Shown: one piece after another, positions 54,736-64,000 of the stretch | Position numbering within the stretch: position 1 is the stretch's first letter | How the letters are laid out: every line of letters begins with the position of its first letter | Assembly (NCBI GenBank): GCA_963700865.1 | Contig: CAVOZC010000022.1 | Coordinates: forward strand, 186,001 to 250,000 | Source of the DNA: CAVOGJ01 sp963700865 | Lineage (GTDB): Bacteria > Planctomycetota > Planctomycetia > Pirellulales > Pirellulaceae | Length of the DNA stretch: 64,000 bases | Direction of reading: 5' to 3' | Position numbers and translations under genes: made by a program | The notes under the pieces: generated by a model | Told to the model about the DNA's origin: nothing | Database searches by the model: none | What the model saw: the letters and a program-made list of their open reading frames with translations, nothing else

Positions 54736-57627
54736 ATGGGTAGCAAGCGATCCACCGCCGCCAGAGAAACATGCCTGGAACCCCTGGAACGTCGCGACAT
54801 GATGTCGGCCAATCTGGCGGCCATGCCCATCGTGCCCCCGGCCGAACCCGCGCTTCAACTCCAGTCGGATCAGCTGATGGGGTATGGAGCCGCCGGGGTT
54901 GACTTTGCTCATGACTATTTGGGGCTGACAGGCCTTGGTCAAACCGTAGCCATCATTGATACCGGAATCGCCTACGATCACTACGCATTGGGAGGCGGTT
55001 GGGGCGCGGATTATCGGGTCGTCGGCGGCTGGGACTTTGCGGAGAACGATGCCAACCCCTACGACGATCGGCCGGGTGGATTTCATGGCACCCATGTGGC
55101 GGGGATTGTGGGGAGCAGCGATGCGACCTACACGGGCGTCGCTTCGGGCGTGGATTTCGTCGCGCTCCGCGTATTTGACGATCAGGGACACGGCGAATTC
55201 AGTTGGATCGAGGACGCTCTACGCTGGGTCCACGATCATCAGCACTCGTTTGAACATCCGATTACGACCGTCAATCTGTCGCTAGGAGCTGATTGGAATG
55301 CCGACGCCATCCCGTCCTGGGCGGAACTGGAGGACGAGCTGGCACAGCTGGAGCAGGACGGCGTATTCGTTGCCGTAGCGGCCGGCAATGGTTTCCGCGA
55401 TTCGCAAACCGTGGGCCTCAGTTATCCGGCGGTCAGTTCCTTTGTGGTGCCGGTCGCGAGCGCGGGAACGGATGGGCGGCTGAGCGCTTTCAGCCAACGC
55501 GATGAGCGAGTCATCGTGGCTCCCGGAGAACGGGTGAGCAGTACGGTTCCCGATTATCTGTACGGATTTGACGGTGTCACGGACGATTTTGCGGTGTCAT
55601 CGGGAACGAGCATGGCAACTCCGTATGTCGCCGGGGCAAGCACTCTGATCCGTCAGGCCTGGGAACTGAGCGGCCGCGACTCGGTGAACCAGGATATGAT
55701 CTACGATCTCATGCGGCAAACCGCGGATCGTGTTTACGACACGGCCACCCGTGCCGTCTATACGCGTTTGAATCTTGAACGGGCTCTCCAGACGACACTG
55801 CCCGGCGATGACTTTGGCGACTCGCCACAGGCCGCCCATGCTTTGGGAATGTTGCGAGACACCACAACCATCGAGGGAATGTTCACATCGCTTGTCGACC
55901 GCGACTATTTTTCATTCACGGCCGGGGCGTCGGGCCAGGTTCGGATCGAGCTGGCAGGAGCGGTTCAGACACCCGTGCGGATGACCATCAATGGCGCGAC
56001 GACTGCCGAGTCTTCCTGGGAGTTTTCCGCGGTCGCCGGACAGACGTACTCGCTTGGCTTTGCGTCGATGGACACGATTGGCCGCTACGAGGCGACGATC
56101 ACGTTGTCCACGCCCACCACCGACCTGGGTGCGATTACCGCCGACCAATATCGGGTAGCGGAGGAGGGGAGCCCCCACAGGCTTTCCGAATCATTTACAC
56201 TCCACGCCAGCCACGATGGCCTGCTCACTATTTCGGCGTCGAGCCGCGCGGAGGGCCAGTTGGAGCTGGTCGACGCGGCAGGATGTATCGTCTCGACTGC
56301 CCGGATCTTCGGCGGGGTAGCGCGTGTGGAAACCACGGCGATGCGCGGTCAAGCGTTTACGCTGCATGTTCGCGGAAACAGCCAACCGGTCGACTTGCGG
56401 ATGACCAATCTGGTCCAGCAAATCGGCAACCACGCTGAATCTCTTCGCCACCGCCGCCCGTGATCGATTCGTCGTCCGCGCCGGAAGCCAACTGACCATC
56501 AGCGTGAATGGAGAAACGTATCGATTTGCCACGGGTCGCACGGCCTCAGCCGTTGTGCAAGGGGCGAGTGCCGACGATGAAGTCTGGCTGTTTGGCAGCG
56601 ACCGCGCGGATGTTGCCACAATTCAAGGAGAGCAAGCTCACATCACGAGCGACGGTTATGACGTTCGTGTGTCTGGCGTGCGGCGATTCTCACTGCTGGG
56701 GCAGGGCGGAGCGGATTCAATCACTGTCTATGACTCGTCCGCGGACGATCATTTCGTGGGCCGACGCGAGTTTTTGCTTTTCAGCGGCGAGGACTATCGA
56801 CATCTCGCGCGGGGGTTTGAGCAGATCAAGGTGGAGGGAGGACACGGGGGCACGGACACGGTGCTCCTTTACGACTCGCCCGATAACGACCAGTGGATTG
56901 CGGCACCCAACGACGTGACTCTGCGAAGCCAGCAGTTTTCCATCCAGCTGCATGGTTTCGACGAGGTCACCGGCTCGCCACCGCCGGGGGACTCGACACA
57001 GCCGTCTTCATTGATTCGCCGGGCGACGACCAGTTCGTCGCGTTTGCGCATCTTTCCTTCCTCCAGGGAATGGGATTCCGGCACGTCGCCCGCGGTTTTG
57101 ACCAAGTGACGGCCTTGGCGTCCGAGGGAAAGGACGTCGCCATCCTGTACGCGGAAGCCTCCGGCACGAACATCTACACCCGCAACGGGGTCCTCGAGAC
57201 GCTCCACGACGCCTCGTTCGTAACGGCCGTGGCTTCCTTCGACCGTGTGACCGTCGTGGGGAATACCGAGGGAGCCAGCGGTGACCCAGCGAGCGGTTCG
57301 CCGGGTGCCACCGCCATCTCGCCGGCGGTCTCGGTGGCTTATGTGAGCGGAGACATGGGGCTCAAGTCACAACTCGTGACAGGCCGCGAGGAGTCCACAA
57401 CGAGCCTGGCGCACGCGGCCGAATCCGCACCGGCCGATGTGACATCGGCGGGGGAATTCTCTGGGGCGGAATTTGTTTTGGACGTGGCGGGCGTGGACAC
57501 GGCGATTCGGCAGGACTCGCTGGCGCGTCGCACGACCGAAGCGGAACCGTGGGTGACGTTGAGCGAGTCCGACTCGTTGGCGGCTGCCACATGCGTCTTT
57601 GAAATGTTCGAGGGCGAATGTCACTGA
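54736..57627 (+). CDS. Surface-targeted subtilisin-like protease with C-terminal repeats, two frame breaks
   Basis: ATG 54736; the leader contains 'ETCLEPLERRDMMSANLAA', the planctomycete LEPLER surface motif. Subtilase triad: Asp75 in 'VAIIDTGIAYD', His117 in 'GFHGTHVAGIVG' and Ser292 in 'SSGTSMATPYVAG', with oxyanion Asn218 in 'AAGNGF'. A pre-peptidase-C-like beta domain follows ('YFSFTAGASGQVRIELAGAV'). Breaks occur near 56425 and 56985. The corrected tail holds three ~65-residue repeats built around 'ADSITVYDSSADDHFVG', 'TDTVLLYDSPDNDQWIA' and 'LDTAVFIDSPGDDQFVA', each followed by 'H(L/V)ARGF(E/D)Q(I/V)'. It is likely a large cell-surface protease of ~960 residues. Confidence 0.8.
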
Positions 57628-57671
57628 CCGCTCCGCGGTCAGATCATCGTCGCTGACCGCTCCGCGGTCAG
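57624..57671. repeat. Two copies of hairpin CTGACCGCTCCGCGGTCAG
   Basis: Stem CTGACCGC / GCGGTCAG with loop TCC at 57624-57642 and 57653-57671, separated by ten bases. The first starts one base before the stop codon of the subtilase gene. It may act as an mRNA 3'-end stabiliser; there is no T-tract. Confidence 0.85.
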
Positions 57672-57722
57672 ATTGCGCCACAGCCGACGGCAGGCCCTAC
57701 ACAACTCCGTCGCCGGAGGCGT

Positions 57723-57758
57723 GCGGCGAAGTATCGCACGCACTCCAAAGGGTCGCTG
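57723..57758 (-). repeat. Dispersed 36-bp repeat, minus orientation
   Basis: Reverse complement reads CAGCGACCCTTTGGAGTGCG then TGCGATACTTCGCCGC, matching 53382-53417 at 33 of 36 positions. Confidence 0.8.
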
Positions 57759-57822
57759 GCCCCAGCAGCCGCGTGGTACTCCAGCGGCGGCGGATGATCG
57801 CGAAACAATCAACGACATTGGC

Positions 57823-58608
57823 TCACAGCTGTGAATAGGGTTTGGGTACCCAATCACTCTTGTGGATATTGCTGACGGTGCCTTGGTATTTCTCCACCGC
57901 CTTCAGCCGCTCCCAATCAGGATGCGCTACAAATTGCTGCCAGGCTGTCTGACGAGCCGCATCATCGTTGTACACCGTCATGTAGGTCAGGTTGGGCATT
58001 TTGTCCCCGATCAGCGCTTGTCCCATAAAAACGGGCTGAATGTCACAGGCGAGAAAGATAGGCACTTCACCCGAATTGAACATCTCGACTTTCAGATCAC
58101 CCAGCTTCTCGGTGGGACTCTCATACGTTCGCAACTCGAATAATCGACCTCGCCCCGCTTCCTTCTGCAAGGGTACGGTAACCTCCGGCCAAGCATCGAA
58201 GGAGAGTAGTAATTCGCTCCGGATTCTCTTGAGTAGCGGCTTGTCCGCTGGCGTTTTCAAGTAGTCCGCGGCGGCCTGCTGGTACGTGGCGTCGGCCGAC
58301 AGCCTGGCCGCGGCTCCGGTCACGGCCGCGACATCCGGTCCCGGCACGAGCAACAGCAGTTGCACCGGACCCACGTCGGAGACCTCGCGCGGGGCAAAGG
58401 CCCCGACGGGTCCCAGCCCTTGACGCAATAGGGCGGGGATCAATGCGTCTTGGAGATACTTGTCCAACACTGCCGCGGCCGACGCATCGACCAGCGTGTA
58501 CGTGCGGAGCTCCAGCACCTGATTGTTTTCCGCTTGGGCGAAAGTAGCTCCCTGGCCAGCGGCGAAAACGCTGAGAAGCAGCAGCGAAGGAAGGCGATGA
58601 CAGGACAT
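57823..58608 (-). CDS. Secreted NIPSNAP-family protein
   Basis: 261 residues from ATG 58608; the frame is open to 58797 but the signal peptide 'LPSLLLLSVFAAGQGATFAQ' fixes this start. Two NIPSNAP-type (dimeric alpha/beta barrel) halves are seen: 'VLELRTYTLVDASAAAVL' and 'LFELRTYESPTEKLGDLKVE', the second followed by 'NLTYMTVYNDDAARQTAWQQ' and 'PDWERLKAVEKYQGTVSNIH'. Exported two-domain NIPSNAP proteins are common in planctomycetes; the function is unknown, perhaps small-molecule binding. It stands alone with repeats downstream. Confidence 0.85.
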   Translation of the reverse strand: MSCHRLPSLLLLSVFAAGQGATFAQAENNQVLELRTYTLVDASAAAVLDKYLQDALIPALLRQGLGPVGAFAPREVSDVGPVQLLLLVPGPDVAAVTGAAARLSADATYQQAAADYLKTPADKPLLKRIRSELLLSFDAWPEVTVPLQKEAGRGRLFELRTYESPTEKLGDLKVEMFNSGEVPIFLACDIQPVFMGQALIGDKMPNLTYMTVYNDDAARQTAWQQFVAHPDWERLKAVEKYQGTVSNIHKSDWVPKPYSQL

Positions 58609-58666
58609 GGGAGGCCTCGGCGAAAAATGGCATGAATTGACGGGCGGCAGGAGCCGATGGACGATC

Positions 58667-59198
58667 TTATGGGGAGGGCGAGTCGTCCGGCGAGGCCTCG
58701 GCATCGCGGTCCGGCGTAGTCGACGACAAGGGTTCCTCGCCATTCTCCGTCGGCCACTGAATGGTGGGTCCCCAGAGACTCTCGGCGCTCGGCGCATCGG
58801 AGGGCTCGGGTTGGTTGCTGCTCTTCATCGCGATCAGTCCCGAGAGGCCGAGCGGTTGGTAATGGCCCAACCGTAATGTCGGCACGGAATTCGGCCCGTA
58901 CGCGGTGACATAGCCGCCCCCTTCCGACGTACCTAACTCAAGCAAGTGCGCGTTTCCGGAAGCATCGAGCGACGCGATCGTGGAATGTCGGTTGGGGGCC
59001 ATAGACAATCACCACTCCAGAATCGAGACTTCCCCCGAGCCGGACGAGGTTCTTGCCGTCGAGCGTTTTGACCCTTAGCTCGCTGCATTGGAGGACGCCG
59101 CACTCCAGCGGGTCCGGAGGCGCAATACGGTCTCGCGCGGCGAGCAACAACGCGAAGAAGAGCAGCGGGTAGATAATCCATCGTTCGCGTTCAATCAT
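58667..59198 (-). CDS. Small membrane-anchored protein with beta-repeat body, frameshifted
   Basis: ATG 59198 begins 'MIERERWIIYPLLFFALLLA', an N-terminal anchor, then 'CGVLQCSELRVKTLDGKNLV' and 'RLGGSLDSGVVIVYGPQ'. At about 59000 the frame changes and the same style of short strands continues: 'HSTIASLDASGNAHLLELGT', 'GGYVTAYGPNSVPTLRLGH'. It ends in a Ser/Pro/Asp-rich tail at 58667. The joined length is ~177 residues. The repeats look like collagen-like-trimeriser or hexapeptide-type beta ladders, but no family is recognised. It lies 58 bases before the NIPSNAP gene on the same strand. Confidence 0.6.
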
Positions 59199-59304
59199 CG
59201 GCGGTACGCGCTCCAGAAGTTCGAAATACGGGTGGGATAAAGACAAATCTCGGCCGGGCGACGGCACGCGGTGGCGACCGGAAGGCTGGCAACGGCGAAA
59301 ACGT

Positions 59305-60165
59305 CTACGGTTTCTCCGGCAAGGCCGAGGAGGTTCGCGGTGGACTTGTCGATCGCTGTGACTGCAGCCGACGCTCGACTCTACGTAGTGACTGGTCGAT
59401 ATCGTCGATCCACGCCGGCGGTGCATGGCGTCGAGCTGCCTTGTAATAGTAGCGAGCCACGTTGGGTTTTGCCTCCTCCAACTGCCGCGCCTTCTCCAGT
59501 GACCGGCGAATTTCCCGCAGCCGCTCCCGATCCTCACGTGCCAACGATTGACGTATCTCACGCAAACTGAAATCCGCTGTCGCCGCCGAACTCTCCGAAG
59601 GAGGAGCGAGTGGAACATCGTCCCGCGGGGCCATTGGGGGTGGCGGAGGTGGCGCGCCTTCCGTGGCCAGCCGCGCGATGCGTTCCTGCAAAGGGGAAAC
59701 GGTCGGGATCATAAAACCTTCATTGACGACCGGGACAACCCCCGTCACGAAGGGACTGATTTGCACACTGTTGACGAATCCGAAACCACCGTCGGGAAGC
59801 GTCAGTGTCGAACCGGCCAACGAGTTGGTGGTGGAACTCCCCTGTCCCATGGAGATGCGAAAACTTCCTTGGCCGCCGTTCGGTCCGCGAAACTGTCCGC
59901 CCAGCTGAGCCAACGCGTTGGGATCCGGACCGCCGAAGGGTGGCACTGCGTTGCCACCGGGCCATTCCGCGAAGAAATTACCACGACGGAAGCTCCACGA
60001 CACCTGGGTCTGTTCGTAAAACCCCTGAGTCGTACCCTGGAGAGGCGTCTGCACTTGCACCTGTTGCGACCATGTCGCCGCCCGCACCGACAGGAATACG
60101 CCGACCAGGGCCAACGCACGGCCGATGCGATCGCATCGTCTCGACATTCTCCAGGACTCGCTCAT
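59305..60165 (-). CDS. Secreted protein of unknown function with coiled-coil C-terminus
   Basis: 286 residues from ATG 60165; the longer frame to 60978 is an antisense shadow of the peroxidase gene. A signal peptide ends near 'VRAATWSQ'. The middle is Gly/Phe/Pro-rich ('GNFFAEWPGGNAVPPFGGPD', 'GFGFVNSVQISPFVTGVVPV') and a Pro-run follows. The C-terminal ~100 residues are charged helices ('DREREL'-style: 'REDRERLREIRRSLEKARQL') plus 'ARYYYKAARRHAPPAWIDDI'. Transcribed divergently from the di-haem protein gene with a ~300-base gap. I have no functional assignment. Confidence 0.65.
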   Translation of the reverse strand: MSESWRMSRRCDRIGRALALVGVFLSVRAATWSQQVQVQTPLQGTTQGFYEQTQVSWSFRRGNFFAEWPGGNAVPPFGGPDPNALAQLGGQFRGPNGGQGSFRISMGQGSSTTNSLAGSTLTLPDGGFGFVNSVQISPFVTGVVPVVNEGFMIPTVSPLQERIARLATEGAPPPPPPMAPRDDVPLAPPSESSAATADFSLREIRQSLAREDRERLREIRRSLEKARQLEEAKPNVARYYYKAARRHAPPAWIDDIDQSLRRVERRLQSQRSTSPPRTSSALPEKP

Positions 60166-60466
60166 CCCGCACCTCCTCGTTCCCGTCTTAGCGGTTTGCC
60201 AGCGGTCCCTGATCGTACACCATCGACGCAAAAAAATCGATTTGCCCAGGGTGGCTGAGACGTTATTCGCACCCTCACCCGCACAGGTCAGCCTCGGTTT
60301 TGGACACGGGGTGGTCGCCGAACATGAGTCGCTGACGTATAATTTGGCATCAATTTTTCGCGGCTTGCCGCGGGTCGACGTCCCGGCGGCGGCACTCAGC
60401 GGCACAGCCGTGACTTTGCGTGAAGATTTAACGACCACATCACCAGAGGCGGATAGGAAAATCGAT
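60166..60466. other. Divergent intergenic region
   Basis: Upstream regions of the secreted protein (minus) and the di-haem protein (plus). No convincing -35/-10 pair or operator seen. Confidence 0.4.
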
Positions 60467-61943
60467 ATGTCCTTGCTGAAACAACATGGTTGCTGGGCTG
60501 CCCTTTTCGGAGGCTGCGGCTTGTTCTTGATGACCCTCGGTTGCCAGCCAGCACCCGTCAAACCGGTCGAGGCAGAGCGCCAGCCGGCGGAAACGGTCCC
60601 CGGAGCCACGCTGGAAAAAGCGGATAGGACGGTCGAGTCCGCCGCTGGCTCGCCAGCGACGCCTGACTCTGTTGCGAATGCCGAGCCGATGATGCTCGAG
60701 GACGCCGCAGATGCGGAGGTCCCTCCGAATGCGGGGACCTCGGGGGCGACTGCCGATACCGATGATTCCGCACCCGTCGCGACGATGGAAGTGACGCTGG
60801 GCGACCCGACTCTAACGGGGGGGATTCCCGGCGACGGTGAACTGACGGCCGAAGAGATTGACGCCTGGCTGAACACGCCCGAACACCATGCGGTGCTGCA
60901 GATCAAACTGCCCATGGGCTTGAGCGGTGCTGCCGCCAACATCACCGGGATTGATGAAAATCCGATGACACTGGCCAAGATTGAATTGGGCCGGCAACTT
61001 TATTTTGATACGCGACTGTCGGCCGACAATACAATCAGCTGTGCCAGCTGCCATCATCCGGACGAAGGTTATGGAAAGGCGACGCAATTCGGCGAGGGCA
61101 TTGGCGGCCAAACCGGCAATCGAAATTCACCGGTCAGCTACAACCGGATCGTGAGCGGCCCACAATTCTGGGATGGTCGAGCCGACTCGCTCGAGGCACA
61201 GGCGGTGGGCCCGATCGAGAACCCGATTGAAATGGGAAATACGCATGAAAAATGCGTCGCCACGGTGAGGGGTATCGAGGGCTATCGCAAACAATTCGAG
61301 AAGATTTTTGGTAGTGAAGGTGTCACGATCGACAATATTGGTAAGGCGATCGCCACGTTTGAACGGGCCATCGTGACCAGCCCGGCTCCCTATGATTACC
61401 TGGAACTCGTGCGTTCCACCGAACGTCAGTGGGAAGGGGAACTCGATGCTCTGGAAGAGGAGGACCCAGAGCTGTACGCGAAGTATCAAGTGGCCTTGAA
61501 AGAGGCGGGGAAGATGAGTGAGAGCGGCTCGCCGCGGTCGCGACCTCTTCTTCAGCGAAAAAGCCAATTGTACGGCCTGCCACGCTGGAGCCAATTTCAC
61601 CGACGAGAAGTACCACAACATCGGTGTGGGCATGGACGCGGAGGAGCCCGACTTGGGGCGTTTCAACGAGACCCAGCTGGACATCGATCAGGGCGCCTTC
61701 AAGACGCCGACCTGTCGCAATGTGGCTCTCACCGCACCCTACATGCACGATGGCAGCCAGGGGACGCTGGAGGAAGTCGTGGAATGGTATGCCAAGGGAG
61801 GCCACCCCAATCCCTATCTCAGCGAGAAGATGAAGAAACTGGACCTGACCGAACAGGACAAGAAGGACCTGGTCGCCTTCATGAAGGAAGGCCTGACCAG
61901 TGAACTTCCAGCCGTCGAAGTCGCTCGTTTGCCCGGCAATTAA
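60467..61943 (+). CDS. Di-haem cytochrome c peroxidase/MauG-family lipoprotein, frameshifted
   Basis: ATG 60467; the signal sequence ends in a lipobox 'LMTLGCQ' (Cys ~27). A ~110-residue acidic linker follows. The first haem site is 'ISCASCHHPDEGYG'; family segments 'GNRNSPVSYNRIVSGPQFWD' and 'SLEAQAVGPIENPIEMGN' follow. Near 61522 one extra base breaks the frame; afterwards 'RGRDLFFSEKANCTACHAGA' gives the second CxxCH, then 'FKTPTCRNVALTAPYMHDGS' and a C-terminal helix. The corrected length is ~490 residues. It either reduces hydrogen peroxide or oxidises a partner protein, in the periplasm. Confidence 0.8.
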
Positions 61944-62245
61944 GGGGCGCGAGCCCCTTGACCAGGGGGCGACGGACGAGGCACCGCTGATCGACGCCGA
62001 CAGCCTCGCTCTTACTCAAACCATCCATACGCCCTAACTTAACGGGCGACTTCCTGCCCCCATCGACCGCCGACGAGCTTGGTGACTGCCCCCGTTTGCC
62101 ACAGTCATTGTTGAACGCGGCCGAAACGGCCGCGCGACGGGGACGTCTCTCGACCAACGGCGACTTGTTCGATTAGGATAGCACGGTAATCTGCGAGTCT
62201 CTGATGACTCGCGTGGAATACTGCGTCTGAACAAAGGACGGTGCC
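61944..62245. other. Intergenic stretch, no gene seen
   Basis: About 300 bases between the di-haem gene and the SMC-like gene. It contains GGGGCGCGAGCCCC (about 61943-61957), a short palindrome just after the stop that lacks a T-tract. No open frame with support. Confidence 0.4.
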
Positions 62246-64000
62246 GTGGCCGTAACCGTTGCGGAGTTTAGCCTTGACGAGTTTGGAGGTGGCAATCCGC
62301 TGCAGGTGCTCGATTTGGGCAACGGACTGAATGTGGCGTTGGCGGCGGATGCGGCGGGTCGTTCGCAGCTTCTGCAGGTCATTCCCTGGATACTTTTTGG
62401 TCCAGACGACTATTTTCCGGCGTCGGACGGCGATCTGGACCACGTGCTGGCTCCTGGAAATCGAGGGCGGGCCCGCCTGAGCACGGACCATGGCGTCTTT
62501 GAGGTAGAGCGGACGTGGGGCAGAGACGGGGCAGCGAGTTCGCTACGGGTGGTGGCCCGGGACGGCGAAGCATACGGGCCGGAGACCCTGGCCCGCCTCG
62601 TCGAAGGCGTGACGCCCAGGGCGTATCGGTCGGTATTTGCCTTTGATCTGCTGCGGTTGCGCCGCATGGTCCGTCATGACGCACACGGGCGCGAAAAGAT
62701 TGGCCGCCTGGGGTCGTACCTGCGGCGGAAGTCACCCCAGTGGGACTCGGGGGACGCCTCCCCCGCACTCCAACTTCACACGATCCAAACTCGGTTGGGC
62801 GAGTTGACGCACTGGATCGACGCGCAACGCGCCCTGCGTTCGGACGAGCCCCCCTCGCCGCTCGGCGACTCGGAACGGCTGCGAGAAGAGGTGCAACGGC
62901 TGGATACGGAGTTATCAGAGTCAAAATCGAAGCTGGAGCAACTACAAACCGAGATCGATGAGACGATGGCGGCCCGGGACATCCAGCGGGTCAAGGTTCG
63001 CTTACGGGACGTTTGTCGCGACCTGGCCGATTCCCGACCGTCCAAGTCGATCGAGCAGACGATGGCATTGGAGAGCGAGGCGGATCGTCGGCTGGCTGAC
63101 AAGCTGGCAGCGGTGAAGCAGGAGCTGAAGGACCTGTCAGCGGAGCGTGATGAGCTTCGGCAGCAAGGCAAGGCACTCGGGAATCTGAAGCGGTTTCAGC
63201 AATGGAAGCCCCAGATCGATGCGATCTTGACTCAGGAAAAGGCGCTGGTCCGCGAGGAAGCCGCCATCGAGCAATTGCTGCAGAAGACAAGCGATTCGGA
63301 ATCTCGCATCGAGTCAGAACGGTTGCAGGCGGCCGCACGGTCCGAACTGGCTTCCGCGGGAACGGGCCGCTTCGACGCGCACACGCGGGTCCGTATTGAC
63401 GCTCTGGCAGAGCGCCTGCGCGAGGCGGAGCGGGAAGTGCAATTGGCGCAAGAGCGCTTGACGCGGGCGGAGTCGGTGAGTCACTTGACGGCCGAGCACC
63501 TGAGCCGCGCTTCGACGTACGCCGCGCACCCGGAAGACGCCTTGGCGGTTCAGGAAGCCGAGGCCCGACTGGCTGAGTTGCGTGAGCTATCCGAACAGGA
63601 CAGCGAATTACGGCAATTGGAGATCGAGCGGGATGACTTGCAGGAAATGGTGGGCCGTCTTTACGCTCGCCAGCTGATGCCCTTTCGCATGGCTCTGGCG
63701 CTGGGCGCTCCGTTCATGGTGGGCGTCGCGATGATTCTTTACGGGCTGGTACTACGCCGCGGCAATACCGACTGGCGTTTGATCCTACTCGGTTTCGCGG
63801 CGGCAGCGACATCGGCCTTGCTGAAGATGTCCGCCGATCGGGGCACAAGTGATGTCCTGCAATCGGCCCGACATCGACTCGGCCGCGTGCAGCAGTTGAT
63901 CGACGAGATCACAACGTTGGGTGAGCGAGGGGCCGTCCCAGGCATGGCCCTGACTCGCCAGATTGAGGAAGCCGAACGCGAGGTGGCTCGTCTTCAAACG
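62246..64000 (+). CDS. YhaN/SMC-like coiled-coil protein with degenerate nucleotide site (cut by window end)
   Basis: GTG start with AAAGGA 7 bases upstream; 585 codons are open to the last base and the gene continues. 'VAEFSLDEFGG' and 'VIPWILFGPDDYFPASDG' match the N-terminal half of YhaN-type AAA ATPases, including the Gly-rich region position. However, where a Walker A (GPNEAGKST) is expected the sequence is 'LAADAAGRSQLL', lacking the Gly-rich loop and the Lys. A long coiled coil follows (~residues 185-470), then two membrane spans ('MALALGAPFMVGVAMILYGL', 'WRLILLGFAAAATSALL'), then more coiled coil. YhaN relatives pair with a YhaO/SbcD-type nuclease; none is upstream. Confidence 0.75.
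   Translation, partial: MAVTVAEFSLDEFGGGNPLQVLDLGNGLNVALAADAAGRSQLLQVIPWILFGPDDYFPASDGDLDHVLAPGNRGRARLSTDHGVFEVERTWGRDGAASSLRVVARDGEAYGPETLARLVEGVTPRAYRSVFAFDLLRLRRMVRHDAHGREKIGRLGSYLRRKSPQWDSGDASPALQLHTIQTRLGELTHWIDAQRALRSDEPPSPLGDSERLREEVQRLDTELSESKSKLEQLQTEIDETMAARDIQRVKVRLRDVCRDLADSRPSKSIEQTMALESEADRRLADKLAAVKQELKDLSAERDELRQQGKALGNLKRFQQWKPQIDAILTQEKALVREEAAIEQLLQKTSDSESRIESERLQAAARSELASAGTGRFDAHTRVRIDALAERLREAEREVQLAQERLTRAESVSHLTAEHLSRASTYAAHPEDALAVQEAEARLAELRELSEQDSELRQLEIERDDLQEMVGRLYARQLMPFRMALALGAPFMVGVAMILYGLVLRRGNTDWRLILLGFAAAATSALLKMSADRGTSDVLQSARHRLGRVQQLIDEITTLGERGAVPGMALTRQIEEAEREVARLQT

Noticed and set aside
59305..60978. A 557-residue minus-strand protein
   Set aside because: The N-terminal ~270 codons are antisense to the di-haem peroxidase gene; a signal peptide and normal composition begin at 60165.

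Overview
The window looks like a planctomycete chromosome, probably of the Pirellulales group. Evidence for this: GC-rich, loosely packed genes; many secreted proteins with no close family; a tRNA-Ile/tRNA-Ala/23S/5S unit with no 16S gene attached; surface proteins with an N-terminal 'LEPLER/LEALES' motif; PEP-CTERM proteins; a nickel superoxide dismutase; and short dispersed palindromes. The lineage is inferred from gene content, not from a phylogeny.

Layout. 1-4.8 kb: the tail of a YeiH-type exporter, a trypsin-like protease, a lone chemoreceptor and an exported methyltransferase-like protein. 5.0-7.5 kb and 11.9-15.4 kb: two paralogous four-gene cassettes (HAMP-like membrane protein, TadE, VWA/TadG, TadE). 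They are separated by a fucU/rbsD-like gene, a family 5 uracil-DNA glycosylase, a zinc-ribbon protein and a Ski2-like helicase. 15.5-20.5 kb: a TlpA/TPR lipoprotein, a tatA-tatB pair and secreted unknowns. 20.5-22.1 kb: gene-poor. 22.1-28.6 kb: a BON protein, a lipoprotein, a TPR protein, pyruvate phosphate dikinase, a CPBP protease and a PAP2 phosphatase. 28.9-33.8 kb: a TPR / ExbB / ExbD / TonB-like plus terpene-cyclase-fold operon, convergent with a large thioredoxin-domain protein.

35.9-40.1 kb: promoter, tRNA-Ile, tRNA-Ala, 23S, hairpin, 5S, terminator. 40.6-43.3 kb: a lower-GC insert carrying a PEP-CTERM gene, a beta-helix gene and a PEP-CTERM remnant, bounded by two copies of a 96-bp element with inverted ends. 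43.6-50.3 kb: a beta-lactamase-fold hydrolase, an enoyl-CoA hydratase stub, a glucose/sorbosone dehydrogenase-like surface protein and an alpha-amylase-family enzyme. 50.5-53.3 kb: secreted NiSOD and leuC-leuD. 53.7-64 kb: a Rossmann protein, a surface subtilase, a NIPSNAP protein, small secreted proteins, a di-haem peroxidase-like lipoprotein and the start of a YhaN/SMC-like protein that runs off the end.

Twelve otherwise intact genes need about fifteen single-base frame corrections, while many long genes need none. I list each split gene once over its full span and give the approximate break. I cannot tell assembly indels from true mutations. The best candidates for an undescribed system are the twin TadE-VWA-TadE cassettes and, second, the ExbBD/terpene-cyclase-fold operon.
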